This document shows, in pieces, positions 34,773-43,472 of a stretch of DNA of 64,000 bases. The DNA comes from Sphingopyxis macrogoltabida (GTDB taxonomy: Bacteria > Pseudomonadota > Alphaproteobacteria > Sphingomonadales > Sphingomonadaceae). Numbering within the stretch: position 1 is the stretch's first letter; each line of letters starts with the position of its first letter. Below the pieces are notes generated by a model. The model made no database searches and was not told where the DNA came from. It was given only the letters and a program-made list of their open reading frames with translations. The translations under genes and the position numbers were made by a program. Location: assembly GCF_001314325.1 (NCBI RefSeq), contig NZ_CP009429.1:4402501-4466500 (forward strand), given 5' to 3'.

Positions 34773-35432
34773 ATGACAGGCACCGACAGAGATTTTATAC
34801 CCGCGCTTGGGAAGAGCGGCTCGCTCGACCGCTATGACGCCGCGATCGCGCTCATGACGCGCGAGAAGAGGTGGCGAAGCGATCTGCTGAAGCTAGTGGC
34901 ACCCCAACCGGGCGAGCGGATCGTCGATATCGGTTGCGGCACTGGCACGTTCGCAATCGCGCTCAAGGGCGCAGCGCCGGAAAGCGAGATATTGGCGGTC
35001 GACCCGGACCCGGCCATACTCGAGATCGCGCGCGCCAAGGCAGATGTCGCGGGCGCAAATATCCAATGGTTCGAGGCGATGGGCGACGAACTCGACGCCA
35101 TCGACGCCCTCCAGCAATGCGACAAGATCGTCTCGAGCCTCGTCCTCCACCAGTGCCCGATGGACGTGAAGGAAGCGATCGCCGCGCAGATGTTCAGTCT
35201 CCTGAAGCCGGGCGGCACGCTCTTCATCGCCGATTATGGCGAGCAACGCTCACTGTTGATGCGCATGCTGTTTCGCCAGATACAGCTGCTCGACGGGTTC
35301 GAATTTACCGAACCCAATGCGAAGGGCTGTGTTCCGGAGATCCTTGCAGCCGCAGGGTTCGAGGCGGTCGAGGAGGTGAAGGTCATCCCGACGCCGACCG
35401 GCTCGATTTCAATCTATCGGGCGAAGCGGTAG
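34773..35432 (+). CDS. Class I SAM-dependent methyltransferase (second copy)
   Basis: A 219-residue methyltransferase, paralogous to the one at 18578-19255. Motif I is RIVDIGCGTGTFAIAL; the acidic residue region is ILAVDPDP; shared blocks are LVLHQ, LKPGGTLFIADYGEQRS, LLDG and TPTGSISIYRAKR. The substrate is unknown. The shared C-terminal blocks outside the SAM fold suggest the two enzymes act on similar substrates. Confidence 0.87.
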   Translation: MTGTDRDFIPALGKSGSLDRYDAAIALMTREKRWRSDLLKLVAPQPGERIVDIGCGTGTFAIALKGAAPESEILAVDPDPAILEIARAKADVAGANIQWFEAMGDELDAIDALQQCDKIVSSLVLHQCPMDVKEAIAAQMFSLLKPGGTLFIADYGEQRSLLMRMLFRQIQLLDGFEFTEPNAKGCVPEILAAAGFEAVEEVKVIPTPTGSISIYRAKR

Positions 35433-35459
35433 CCGCTCGCCCTGCCCGCCGGATATCGA

Positions 35460-35765
35460 CTAGCCGCGCCAGTGACGCCCGCGGTGGTGGTGGTGCATCC
35501 GGCGCTTCTGGTAGCGTCGTTCGTAGCGATCCCGGCGTTCGTAGCGGCGGTCGTAGCCGCGATAATAAGGGTCATAGCCGCGATAGCCCCGGTCATAGCC
35601 GTAATTGGGTACGCCATGACGGGAGGAACGATAGTCGCGGTCATGGCCCCGCGGCGCATCATGGCCGCGATTATATCCCCCGCGATCGCCATGGTGCTGG
35701 GCAAGGGCCATTCCGGGGACCGCAAAGGCGAGCATCGCAGCCGCGATCGTCAGAAATTTTCGCAT
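35460..35765 (-). CDS. Exported Arg/Tyr/His/Gly-rich small protein
   Basis: A 101-residue protein with a signal peptide ending ALAQ (about residue 23). The mature part is low complexity, dominated by Arg, Tyr, Gly, Asp and His, with repeated RGYD and YRGY units and a C-terminal MHHHHRGRHWRG. The sequence suggests metal or polyanion binding in the periplasm. Proteins of this style are frequent and poorly described in sphingomonads. It lies 190 bases downstream of the Dsb operon, on the same strand. Confidence 0.75.
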   Translation of the reverse strand: MRKFLTIAAAMLAFAVPGMALAQHHGDRGGYNRGHDAPRGHDRDYRSSRHGVPNYGYDRGYRGYDPYYRGYDRRYERRDRYERRYQKRRMHHHHRGRHWRG

Positions 35766-35915
35766 GTCAGTCTCTCCTTTTCGTGGCGTTCAAAGTCCCC
35801 CTTCATGGTTGAATGCGCTGTGAATATTGGCTCCGATGCCGCCGATCGGGCGGTGACCCGGCGTCTCCATGCGGCAGGCCGATGGCGGGAGAGACGGCGT
35901 CGCGCTGCATGGTGG

Positions 35916-35950
35916 GCACCCGTCCCACGTGGACGAAGCGGGACGGGTGC
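35916..35950 (-). terminator. Hairpin just after the dsbA stop
   Basis: An 11-bp perfect stem (GCACCCGTCCC and complement) with a 13-base loop, five bases after the dsbA-like stop. No T run follows on the minus strand, so termination may need other factors, or the stem may protect the mRNA 3' end. Confidence 0.5.
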
Positions 35951-35955
35951 GGCCC

Positions 35956-36600
35956 TCATTTGCCCTTTGCCGCGACCGCGGCCTGAACCTTGGCCTCGAC
36001 CTGTTCGGGGCTGGGCTGGACGAGCATCTCGCCATTGACGAAGAAGGTCGGGGTGCCCTTGACGCCGACCGCTCGCGCGTCGGCAATGTCCTGCTCCATC
36101 CATGCCATCGCATCGGCGGTCGGCATCGCGCGCGCCTTCGCGACATTGAGGCCGGCCTTCTCCGCCGCGGCCCAGGCCCCGTCCATCTTTCCGTCATGCC
36201 AGTCGGGCTGCGCCTCGAGCAGCGCGGCTGTCACCGGTTCGAGCTTGCCCTGCACGCGCGCTGCTTCGAGGATCACGATCGCCTCGGCCGAGCCGGGGTG
36301 CAGCGGCAGGTAGCGCATCACGAGACGCACATCCTTGGGATATTTGGCGACGATGCCCTTCACCGTCGGATAGAAGGCACGGCAGGCCTCGCACGAGGGG
36401 TCGAAGAATTCGACGATCGTGACCGGGGCATTCTTCGGGCCGATGATCGGCGAGTGCGGGCGAATGAGGCTGTCGACGGGCCCCGCCACGACCTTCTTCG
36501 TGGGTTCGCCCTCGGCGGTTCCGCTGTAGAGCATCGCGCCCCCGGTGAAGGCGAGTGCCGAGAGTACAAGCGTGGCCACCACTCCGATACGTCTGTTCAT
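35956..36600 (-). CDS. DsbA/DsbG-family thiol oxidoreductase
   Basis: A 214-residue periplasmic thioredoxin-fold protein. The N-terminus is a membrane anchor or signal (residues 8-25). The active site is CEAC (DPSCEACRAFYP), and the cis-Pro loop is GVKGTPTFFVNG. It would form or shuffle disulfides in exported proteins with DsbB as partner. It overlaps dsbB by four bases and ends a five-gene operon that begins with a metal ATPase. The operon link to metal export is unusual. Confidence 0.88.
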   Translation of the reverse strand: MNRRIGVVATLVLSALAFTGGAMLYSGTAEGEPTKKVVAGPVDSLIRPHSPIIGPKNAPVTIVEFFDPSCEACRAFYPTVKGIVAKYPKDVRLVMRYLPLHPGSAEAIVILEAARVQGKLEPVTAALLEAQPDWHDGKMDGAWAAAEKAGLNVAKARAMPTADAMAWMEQDIADARAVGVKGTPTFFVNGEMLVQPSPEQVEAKVQAAVAAKGK

Positions 36601-37031
36601 GATTTCAGTCTCCTTTGGAAGTTGAGCAAGAGGGTAAGGATGAGCGCGAATGCGGCCAGCGACAGGAGGGGCAGCGGCACGCCTCCGATTGCCATGCTCT
36701 CACCCGAGCACGACGGGCCGCCGGTACAAGGGACGATCGGAGCCGGAATGACACCGACGTAGAGCAGGCTATGGTAGAGCGCGACGAGGCCGCCGCCGAA
36801 AGCCAGCGCCAGTCCATAAGGAACGACGGCGCGGTCCGACCTGAACGCCGCGATGCCGAGAATGATCGCCAGCGGGAACATGAAGGCGCGCTGGAACCAG
36901 CAGAGGTCGCACGGCGCCTGGCCCATGACCTCGCCGACGAAGAGAACGGCAAGGCTCGACAGGAGGGCGATGGCCCAAGCCGCGCCGAGCGGACGCCATT
37001 TGTGCGGCGCGAGCAGCGGAAAGCTCATCAT
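36597..37031 (-). CDS. DsbB/BdbC-family disulfide-bond oxidoreductase
   Basis: A 144-residue membrane protein with four hydrophobic helices. Cys pairs PCDLCWFQR and PCTGGPSC are as expected for a BdbC/DsbB protein, which re-oxidises the DsbA partner with quinone. It overlaps the SRPBCC gene upstream and dsbA downstream by four bases each, so the three are tightly coupled. Confidence 0.88.
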   Translation of the reverse strand: MMSFPLLAPHKWRPLGAAWAIALLSSLAVLFVGEVMGQAPCDLCWFQRAFMFPLAIILGIAAFRSDRAVVPYGLALAFGGGLVALYHSLLYVGVIPAPIVPCTGGPSCSGESMAIGGVPLPLLSLAAFALILTLLLNFQRRLKS

Positions 37032-37513
37032 CGCCGACCGCCTTTGAACTTGGACTTGGGCCGTCGCGGCGGCGATTGCGGCTTGCTATATTTGGACTTG
37101 AGGTAGCTGACCAGGATGCCGTCGATCGACGCGAGCATCCTTTGAAAGCTCGTCTTGATGCCGGGAAGCCGGAGCCAGGCAAAGGGCCCGCGGCAGCGGT
37201 AGCGATGGAGGAATCTGGTCCCTTCCGGCGTCCGGGTCAGGATATAGCTCTCCTCGAATTGGAGGATGAAGCTCGGCTTCACGTCGAGTATCAGCTCCTC
37301 GCCGGCGCGCGCGGAAAGGACCGTCGCGGACACTTCAAGAAACTTGGGTTTGTGCGGATCCATGCGCATCGAATAGCGGATCGCGATCGGATCCTCGGCA
37401 AGCCGCTCGATCCGGACATAGGGATTCCAAATCCGGTGGTTCTCGAAATCGCCGAGGACCGCCCATATCTGTTCCGGACTATAGGGGAGGTCATGCTCCC
37501 GCTCGAACTCCAT
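37028..37513 (-). CDS. SRPBCC-family (START-like) protein, first copy
   Basis: A 161-residue protein of the polyketide cyclase/START-like superfamily: MEFEREHDLPYSPEQIWAVLGDFENHRIWNPYV, then LHRYRCRGPFAWLRLPGIKTSF. Such folds bind hydrophobic ligands; no enzyme activity can be assigned. The start is set at ATG 37513, because the longer frame reaches into the RND gene. It is 13 bases from the RND gene and overlaps dsbB. A second SRPBCC gene stands at 43473. Confidence 0.8.
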   Translation of the reverse strand: MEFEREHDLPYSPEQIWAVLGDFENHRIWNPYVRIERLAEDPIAIRYSMRMDPHKPKFLEVSATVLSARAGEELILDVKPSFILQFEESYILTRTPEGTRFLHRYRCRGPFAWLRLPGIKTSFQRMLASIDGILVSYLKSKYSKPQSPPRRPKSKFKGGRR

Positions 37514-37526
37514 CAGCTTCACTCCT

Positions 37527-40500
37527 CTATCGATCGGCCGCCGGGCTTTGCCCCGCGCCGATGTCGGTGACACCCGCAGGCGATGGGTCGGCGTGCGCAC
37601 CGCCCGTTGTGAACCAGCGGCGCAGGCGCGGGGCCATCCGGCGTTCGAAGCCCGCCGCGAGGCTGAAGGACGCCGGCACGATCAGCAGCGTCAGCATCGT
37701 CGAAAGGATGAGCCCGCCAATCACCGTGACCGCCATCGGCGCGCGCCATGCGCCGTCGCCGTTGAGCGACAGCGCGGTCGGGATCATGCCCGCGACCATC
37801 GCGACCGTGGTCATCAGGATCGGCTGCGCGCGCTTGTGCCCGGCGTCGACGATCGCCTCGTCGCGCGGCACCCCGGATGCCATTTCCTCGATCGCGAAAT
37901 CGACGAGGAGGATGCTGTTCTTGCCGACGATACCGAGCAGCATCAGCACGCCGATGAACACGGGAAGCGAGAGCGGGTAGCCCGTCAAGAGCAACGCGAT
38001 CGCCCCGCCGAGCGGGGCGAGCAGAAGCGAGCCCATGTTGACGAAGGGCGGGATGATCTTGCGATAGAGCAGGATCAGCACAGCGAGCACGAGGAAGATC
38101 CCCGATACGACCGCGATTGCGAAGTTGCGCAGCATCTCGGCCTGCCACTTGGCACTTCCGAGGACCAGCCGCGTGACCCCGGCGGGCAGCGTCTTGAGCG
38201 CCGGCAGCGCTTCGACTTTCTCCATCGCCTGACCGGTCACGAGACCCGGAGCAAGGTCGGCCCCGATGGTGAGCTGGCGCACCTGGTTGGTGCGATTGAT
38301 CTGGGTCGGGCCGGCGCCGAAGCCGATCTCGGCCACGACCGAGAGCGGCACCGTTCCCCCGTTCCGGGTCGGAACCGGCATGTTGCGAAGCGTATCGAGC
38401 CGCTCGCGCGCGGTTTCCGCAAGCGCGACGCGCACAGGTATCTGCCGGTCGGAGAGCGAGAATTTTGCACTGTTCTGGTCAATCTCGCCCAATGTCGCGA
38501 CGCGGATCGACTGGCTAAGCGCCTGTGTCGTCACGCCGAGCTGCGCCGCGAGCGCGAAGCGCGGGCGAATGACGATCTCGGGGCGCTGGAGATTGCCCTC
38601 GACACGCGGCGAGCGGATTTCCTTCACGCGTGCCATTTGAGCAAGCAACCGGTTGCCGACATCTTCGAGCTTCTTCGGGTCGTCGCTGCCGAGCGTGATC
38701 GAGATGTCACGGCTGCTCCCGCCGCCACCGCCATGCTGCGACTGGAAGTTGATGCGGGCATCGGGAACCTCAGCCAGCCGCGGCGCGCGGTCCTTTTCGA
38801 ACTCGGTCGAGGTGAGGTCGCGGTCTTTGCGCAATTTCAGATAGACCGTCGCCGTGCCGACATCGATCCGCGACAAAGCGGATTGGACGAGCGGATCGCG
38901 CTTCATGAGATCGGTCACCTCGTCGGCAACCGTCTCGGTCTGTTCGAGCGTTGCACCCGGTGCGAGCTGGATGGCGACGCGGCTCGTGTCGGAATCGATC
39001 GAAGGCTGAAAGGTCATCGGGAGCAGCGAGAAGCTGAAAATGGTCGCAAAGAGCGCCAGCACCCCGATACCGACCACCCAGAGCCGGTGGTCCTTGATAT
39101 AGGCGAGCCATTTCCAGCGCCCGCCGCGCGCACGCGCGGCAGCGGCCCCGCTGGTATCGAGGCTCCAGCGCAAGATGCGCATATAGGTGTCGATCAGCGG
39201 GCCCTCGCCATGTTTCTGCGGGCCCTGCGCAGAGAGAAAATAGGCGGCGAGCATGGGCGTGATCATGCGCGCGACCGCGAGGCTCATCAGCACCGCGGCC
39301 ACGACCGTCAGCCCGAAATTCTTGAAATACTGCCCCGCGACGCCCGGCATCAGCCCGACCGGCAGGAACACCGCGACAATCGTCATGGTCGTCGCGAGCA
39401 CTGCGAGCCCGATCTCGTCCGCGGCGTCAATCGAGGCCTGATAGGCCGATTTGCCCATCCGCATGTGGCGCACGATATTCTCGATCTCGACGATCGCATC
39501 GTCGACCAGCACGCCGGCAACGAGGCTGAGCGCGAGCAAGGTCATCATGTTGAGCGAGAAGCCCATGAGGTCCATGAACAGGAAGGTCGGGACCGCCGAC
39601 AGCGGGATGGCGAGCGCGGATATCAGCGTCGCGCGCCAGTCGCGCAGGAAGAGGAAGACGACGACGACCGCGAGGATCGCGCCCTCGACCATCGCATTGA
39701 TCGCCGAATGATATTGGCCCTTGGTATATTCGATATCGCTGAACAGCTCGGTGAATTTGACCTTGGGGTTTTCCTTCTCGAGCTTTCGCAGCTCCTCGAC
39801 CGCCGCGTCGTAAACGGTGACATCGGAGGCGCCCTTCGCGCGCTCGAATCCGAAGGTCAGCACCTGCCGCCCGTCCTGCTTCGAGACCGAGCGCTGCTCG
39901 GCGTAGAGATCCTTGACCTCGGCGATATCGGCAAGGCGCACGGTCCGGTTCGTGCCGACCGAGATCAAGGTCTCGCCGAGCGCGTTGGCGCTGCTCGCAT
40001 TGCCGAGGATGCGCACCGCCTGTTCGGACCCCGCGACCTCCATCCGGCCGCCCGCAGCATTGATGTTGAGCTGGACGAGCTGGGTGTTCACCGCGGCGGC
40101 GGTGAGGCCGTAGGCGCGCATCCGCTCGGGGTTGAGGATGACGCGGATTTCCCGGCTCACGCCGCCCCGGCGATAGGCGTCGCCCATGCCGGGGACCGCG
40201 ATCAGCCGTTTGGCGACGACATTGTCGACATACCAGCTCAATTCCTCGAGCGTCATGTCGGTGGCGGAGGCCGACCAATAAGCGAGCGTGTTGCCCGAGG
40301 TCGAGAGGCGGATGACCTGCGGCTCGAGGATTCCGTTCGGCAGGTTGCTGCGGATCTGGGTGATCTTGTCGCGGATATCGGTCACCGCCCGGTCTATCGG
40401 CGTGCCGATCGCGAACTGGACGAACGTCTGCGACTGGCCTTCGGTGACCGTCGAATTGAGCTCGTCGATCCCCTCGATCGTCCGCACCGCCGCCTCGACA

Positions 40501-40706
40501 CGCTGCGTGACCTGGGTCTCGAGTTCGGTGGGTGCGGCGCCCGGCTGCGCGATGATGACGATCGCCCCCGGAAAATCGATGTCGGGATCGCTCTGAACCC
40601 CCATCATGAGGAAGGAGACGATGCCCGCCACCGTCAGGCCGAAAAACATGACGAGCGGCGGGATCGGGTTCCGGATGGACCAGGCCGAGATATTCTTGAA
40701 ATTCAT
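37527..40706 (-). CDS. RND-superfamily efflux pump (HAE-1/AcrB-like)
   Basis: A 1,059-residue RND transporter. TM4 has VLVDDAIVEIENIVRHM with the paired Asp of hydrophobe/amphiphile pumps, not the DFG-DGA motif of metal RNDs. The N-terminus MNFKNISAWSIRNPIPPLVMFFGL is typical of this subgroup. The long antisense frame over it is a shadow. No adaptor or outer-membrane channel is encoded next to it, so partners must be shared or distant. It follows the metal ATPase gene by 44 bases in the same operon. Confidence 0.9.
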   Translation of the reverse strand: MNFKNISAWSIRNPIPPLVMFFGLTVAGIVSFLMMGVQSDPDIDFPGAIVIIAQPGAAPTELETQVTQRVEAAVRTIEGIDELNSTVTEGQSQTFVQFAIGTPIDRAVTDIRDKITQIRSNLPNGILEPQVIRLSTSGNTLAYWSASATDMTLEELSWYVDNVVAKRLIAVPGMGDAYRRGGVSREIRVILNPERMRAYGLTAAAVNTQLVQLNINAAGGRMEVAGSEQAVRILGNASSANALGETLISVGTNRTVRLADIAEVKDLYAEQRSVSKQDGRQVLTFGFERAKGASDVTVYDAAVEELRKLEKENPKVKFTELFSDIEYTKGQYHSAINAMVEGAILAVVVVFLFLRDWRATLISALAIPLSAVPTFLFMDLMGFSLNMMTLLALSLVAGVLVDDAIVEIENIVRHMRMGKSAYQASIDAADEIGLAVLATTMTIVAVFLPVGLMPGVAGQYFKNFGLTVVAAVLMSLAVARMITPMLAAYFLSAQGPQKHGEGPLIDTYMRILRWSLDTSGAAAARARGGRWKWLAYIKDHRLWVVGIGVLALFATIFSFSLLPMTFQPSIDSDTSRVAIQLAPGATLEQTETVADEVTDLMKRDPLVQSALSRIDVGTATVYLKLRKDRDLTSTEFEKDRAPRLAEVPDARINFQSQHGGGGGSSRDISITLGSDDPKKLEDVGNRLLAQMARVKEIRSPRVEGNLQRPEIVIRPRFALAAQLGVTTQALSQSIRVATLGEIDQNSAKFSLSDRQIPVRVALAETARERLDTLRNMPVPTRNGGTVPLSVVAEIGFGAGPTQINRTNQVRQLTIGADLAPGLVTGQAMEKVEALPALKTLPAGVTRLVLGSAKWQAEMLRNFAIAVVSGIFLVLAVLILLYRKIIPPFVNMGSLLLAPLGGAIALLLTGYPLSLPVFIGVLMLLGIVGKNSILLVDFAIEEMASGVPRDEAIVDAGHKRAQPILMTTVAMVAGMIPTALSLNGDGAWRAPMAVTVIGGLILSTMLTLLIVPASFSLAAGFERRMAPRLRRWFTTGGAHADPSPAGVTDIGAGQSPAADR

Positions 40707-40750
40707 CCTCTCTCCCCTTTCCGGTCTTCCACGCCCGCCGCGTCTGCGGT

Positions 40751-43291
40751 TCAACCGGCACTGCGGTCGCGATAGGCGAGCAGCCGCAATGCGTTGGCGA
40801 CCACCACCAGCGTCGAGCCCTCATGCGCGGCCACCGCGGGGCCGATGCCGAGACCGAGGATCGTTGCCGGGACAAGCACGACGACGATGCCGAGGCTCAC
40901 CACGAGATTCTGGCGGATGATCCGCCGCGTCTGGCGGCTGAGGCCGATTGCAAACGGTAGGTGAGCAAGATCGTCGGCCATGAGCGCAACGTCGGCGGTT
41001 TCGAGCGCGACGTCCGACCCGGCGGCGCCCATCGCGATCCCGACGGTCGCGCTCGCCATGGCCGGGGCATCGTTGACACCGTCACCCACCATCGCGACCG
41101 GCTGCTGGGCCTTGAGATCGCGAATGGCGTCGACCTTCTGATCGGGCATCAGGTCGCCCCAGGCCTCGTCGATCCCGACCTCGGCGGCGATGGATTCGGC
41201 GACCTTCTGGTGATCGCCCGAGATCATGATCATCCGTCCGATTCCGAGCTCGCGGAGCTTGGCAATCGCCGTGCGCGCCGCCTCGCGCGGCGTGTCCATC
41301 AAGCCGATCGCGCCCAAATCGCGGTCGCCCATACGGACCACCATCGTCGTGCGTCCCTGCTCGCGGAGGCCTGCGATCGCCGTCGCCACTTCGCCGCCGA
41401 TCGGCGCGATGCCGTCTGCACCGAACATTTCGGCCTTGCCGATGAGGACGGTCTCGCCCTCGACCTTCGCCGTGACGCCGCGACCCGTCAGGCTGTTGAG
41501 GTCGTCCGCTACCGGTACGCGCGTCGACGTCAGCATGGCCTCGCCATCGCGCGCGATGGCAGCGGCAAGCGGATGATCGCTCAGCCGCTCGACCGCCACC
41601 GCGATGCGCAGCAGTTCCTCCTTCGGCACGCCGTTGGCCGGCAGGACGTCGGTGATGCGCGGCTTTCCCTCGGTGAGCGTTCCCGTCTTGTCGAACGCCA
41701 GCGCGGTCAGCGAGCCGAGATTTTCGAGCGGGCCACCGCCTTTGACCAGCACGCCGCCGCGCGCCGCACGCGCAACGCCCGACAGGACGGCGCTCGGCGT
41801 CGCGATGGCCAGCGCGCACGGGCTTGCCGCGACGAGGACCGCCATGGCGCGATAGAAGCTGTCGCGGAATGGCTCGTCGACAACGACCCAGGCGAAGAGC
41901 AGGACGAACACGAGCGCGAGCACGCTCGGCACGAAGATGCGCTCGAACTTGTCGGTGAAGCGCTGGGTCGGCGATTTCTGCGTCTCCGCTTCGCTCACCA
42001 TCTTCACGACCTTGGCGAGCGTCGTATCGGCGGCAAGACGGGTTACCGCGATCTCGATCGCGCCATAGCCGTTGATGGTGCCCGCGAAGACACGATATTT
42101 CCCGTCGAGTGCGTCGGGCTTTGCCGCAGCCTGCGCGCGATCGGCCACCGGTTCCTTGTCAACGGGGACGCTCTCGCCGGTAACCGGGGCCTGGTTGACC
42201 GCCGTGCGGCCAACGACGACGAAGCCGTCGGCAGCAAGTCGCTCATTGGGCTTGACGATGACGGTGTCGCCAATCGCCAGCTGCTCGACGGAGACTTCGC
42301 GCGCCGTCCCGTCGGCATCCTTCACCGTCGCGGTCTGCGGCGCCAACTCGGCGAGCGCCTCGATCGCGCGCTTGGCGCGGCCCATGGCATAATGTTCGAG
42401 CGCATGGCCGAGGCTGAAGAGGAAGAGGAGCAGTGCGCCCTCGGCCCATGCACCGAGCGCTGCGGCGCCGGCCGCGGCGACGAGCATCAGCGTGTCGATC
42501 TCGAAGCGCTTGAGCTTCAGATTCTCGATGGCTTCGCGGACCGTAAACCAGCCGCCGAAGCCATAAGCGGCAATATAGAATGCGAGCGGCACCCACTCCG
42601 GTGCCGCGGCGAGCATTTCGATGGCAAAGCCGATGCCGAGGACGAGACCGCACAGCAGCGCGAAGATCAGTTCGGTCCGCTCGCCGAAAATGCCGCCATG
42701 ATCATGGCCATGGTCGTGGTTGTCCTCACCCGTGTGGCCATGTTTGTGATCAGGCCCATGCGCATGATCCGGTCCATGGTCATGGCCATCATCGCCATGC
42801 TTGTGGGGGGCTTGTGCCGGGCGAGCCGCAGCGACGGCAGCCGATTTCTGTGTGACGCCCATATCCGAGAGTGTCTTTCTGATCGTTTCGATGGTGGTTT
42901 CCGAGCGCTGGAACTCGGCGCGCAGCGTCCCCGCGGCGCCGACTTCGGCCTCGATCACGCCCGGCATTTCGCGAAGCTTGAGTCCGATCGTCCGCGCGCG
43001 CCGGGCGTGGCCGACGCCTTCGAGGTCGTCCCAGAAGAGATGTTGATATTGGCCGGTGAGCTCGGCGCCGGCGCTGCGCGCGAGCTGCCGCACGCGTTCG
43101 AGCGGGAGAATATCCGGACGGTAATGGATGCAGAGCTGCGGCGGCGAGCCGTCGCTGGAGCGGACCACATGCACCTTGTCGACGCCGTCGCGTCCTTCGA
43201 GTTCGCCCATCAGGCGCGCGACGCAGCGGTCGGCGGTATCGGCGACTTCGGGGAGGAGAAGCGGAATATCGAGCCGCAACTGGTCACTCAT
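40751..43291 (-). CDS. P1B-4-type metal ATPase with His-rich linker
   Basis: An 846-residue P1B-ATPase. The TM4 motif is SPC (AASPCALAIATPS, about 489-491), the phosphorylation site is [11 protein letters not shown] (about 533), and a late membrane motif is HEGST (about 823). SPC with HEG-x-T defines the P1B-4 group (Co, Zn, Cd or Fe; CoaT/CzcP-like). Two degenerate HMA-like domains without CxxC (about 1-150) precede a His/Asp-rich tract (about 160-200) that may buffer metal. The ATG at 43291 begins the ATPase-RND-SRPBCC-DsbB-DsbA operon. Confidence 0.9.
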   Translation of the reverse strand: MSDQLRLDIPLLLPEVADTADRCVARLMGELEGRDGVDKVHVVRSSDGSPPQLCIHYRPDILPLERVRQLARSAGAELTGQYQHLFWDDLEGVGHARRARTIGLKLREMPGVIEAEVGAAGTLRAEFQRSETTIETIRKTLSDMGVTQKSAAVAAARPAQAPHKHGDDGHDHGPDHAHGPDHKHGHTGEDNHDHGHDHGGIFGERTELIFALLCGLVLGIGFAIEMLAAAPEWVPLAFYIAAYGFGGWFTVREAIENLKLKRFEIDTLMLVAAAGAAALGAWAEGALLLFLFSLGHALEHYAMGRAKRAIEALAELAPQTATVKDADGTAREVSVEQLAIGDTVIVKPNERLAADGFVVVGRTAVNQAPVTGESVPVDKEPVADRAQAAAKPDALDGKYRVFAGTINGYGAIEIAVTRLAADTTLAKVVKMVSEAETQKSPTQRFTDKFERIFVPSVLALVFVLLFAWVVVDEPFRDSFYRAMAVLVAASPCALAIATPSAVLSGVARAARGGVLVKGGGPLENLGSLTALAFDKTGTLTEGKPRITDVLPANGVPKEELLRIAVAVERLSDHPLAAAIARDGEAMLTSTRVPVADDLNSLTGRGVTAKVEGETVLIGKAEMFGADGIAPIGGEVATAIAGLREQGRTTMVVRMGDRDLGAIGLMDTPREAARTAIAKLRELGIGRMIMISGDHQKVAESIAAEVGIDEAWGDLMPDQKVDAIRDLKAQQPVAMVGDGVNDAPAMASATVGIAMGAAGSDVALETADVALMADDLAHLPFAIGLSRQTRRIIRQNLVVSLGIVVVLVPATILGLGIGPAVAAHEGSTLVVVANALRLLAYRDRSAG

Positions 43292-43358
43292 GATGCCATC
43301 CTTTTCTCTTGGCAACCGGCAATGCGTTCGGCGCCTATGTTCAACGCCCGGCAGGATG

Positions 43359-43394
43359 AGGTGCGGGAGTACCGGGAAGTGATCTCCCGCACCT
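43359..43394 (-). terminator. Hairpin between SRPBCC and P1B-4 ATPase genes
   Basis: An 11-bp perfect stem (AGGTGCGGGAG and complement) with a 14-base loop, between the end of the czc-DUF190-SRPBCC transcript and the start of the ATPase operon. It lacks a T run. It resembles the stem after dsbA in size and loop length and may mark the 3' end of the upstream transcript. Confidence 0.5.
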
Positions 43395-43472
43395 CCCTGA
43401 CCGCCGGAGATCCCTGCCCGTGGTGGGGGGCGAATGAGAGGGGCCTCCGACGGCCAGGTTTCAAGTTCAAAT

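Noticed and set aside
37548..40775. 1,075-residue open frame antisense to the RND pump gene
   Set aside because: It is the GC-rich mirror of a well-conserved RND gene, with Arg/Asp/His-rich sequence and no domain.
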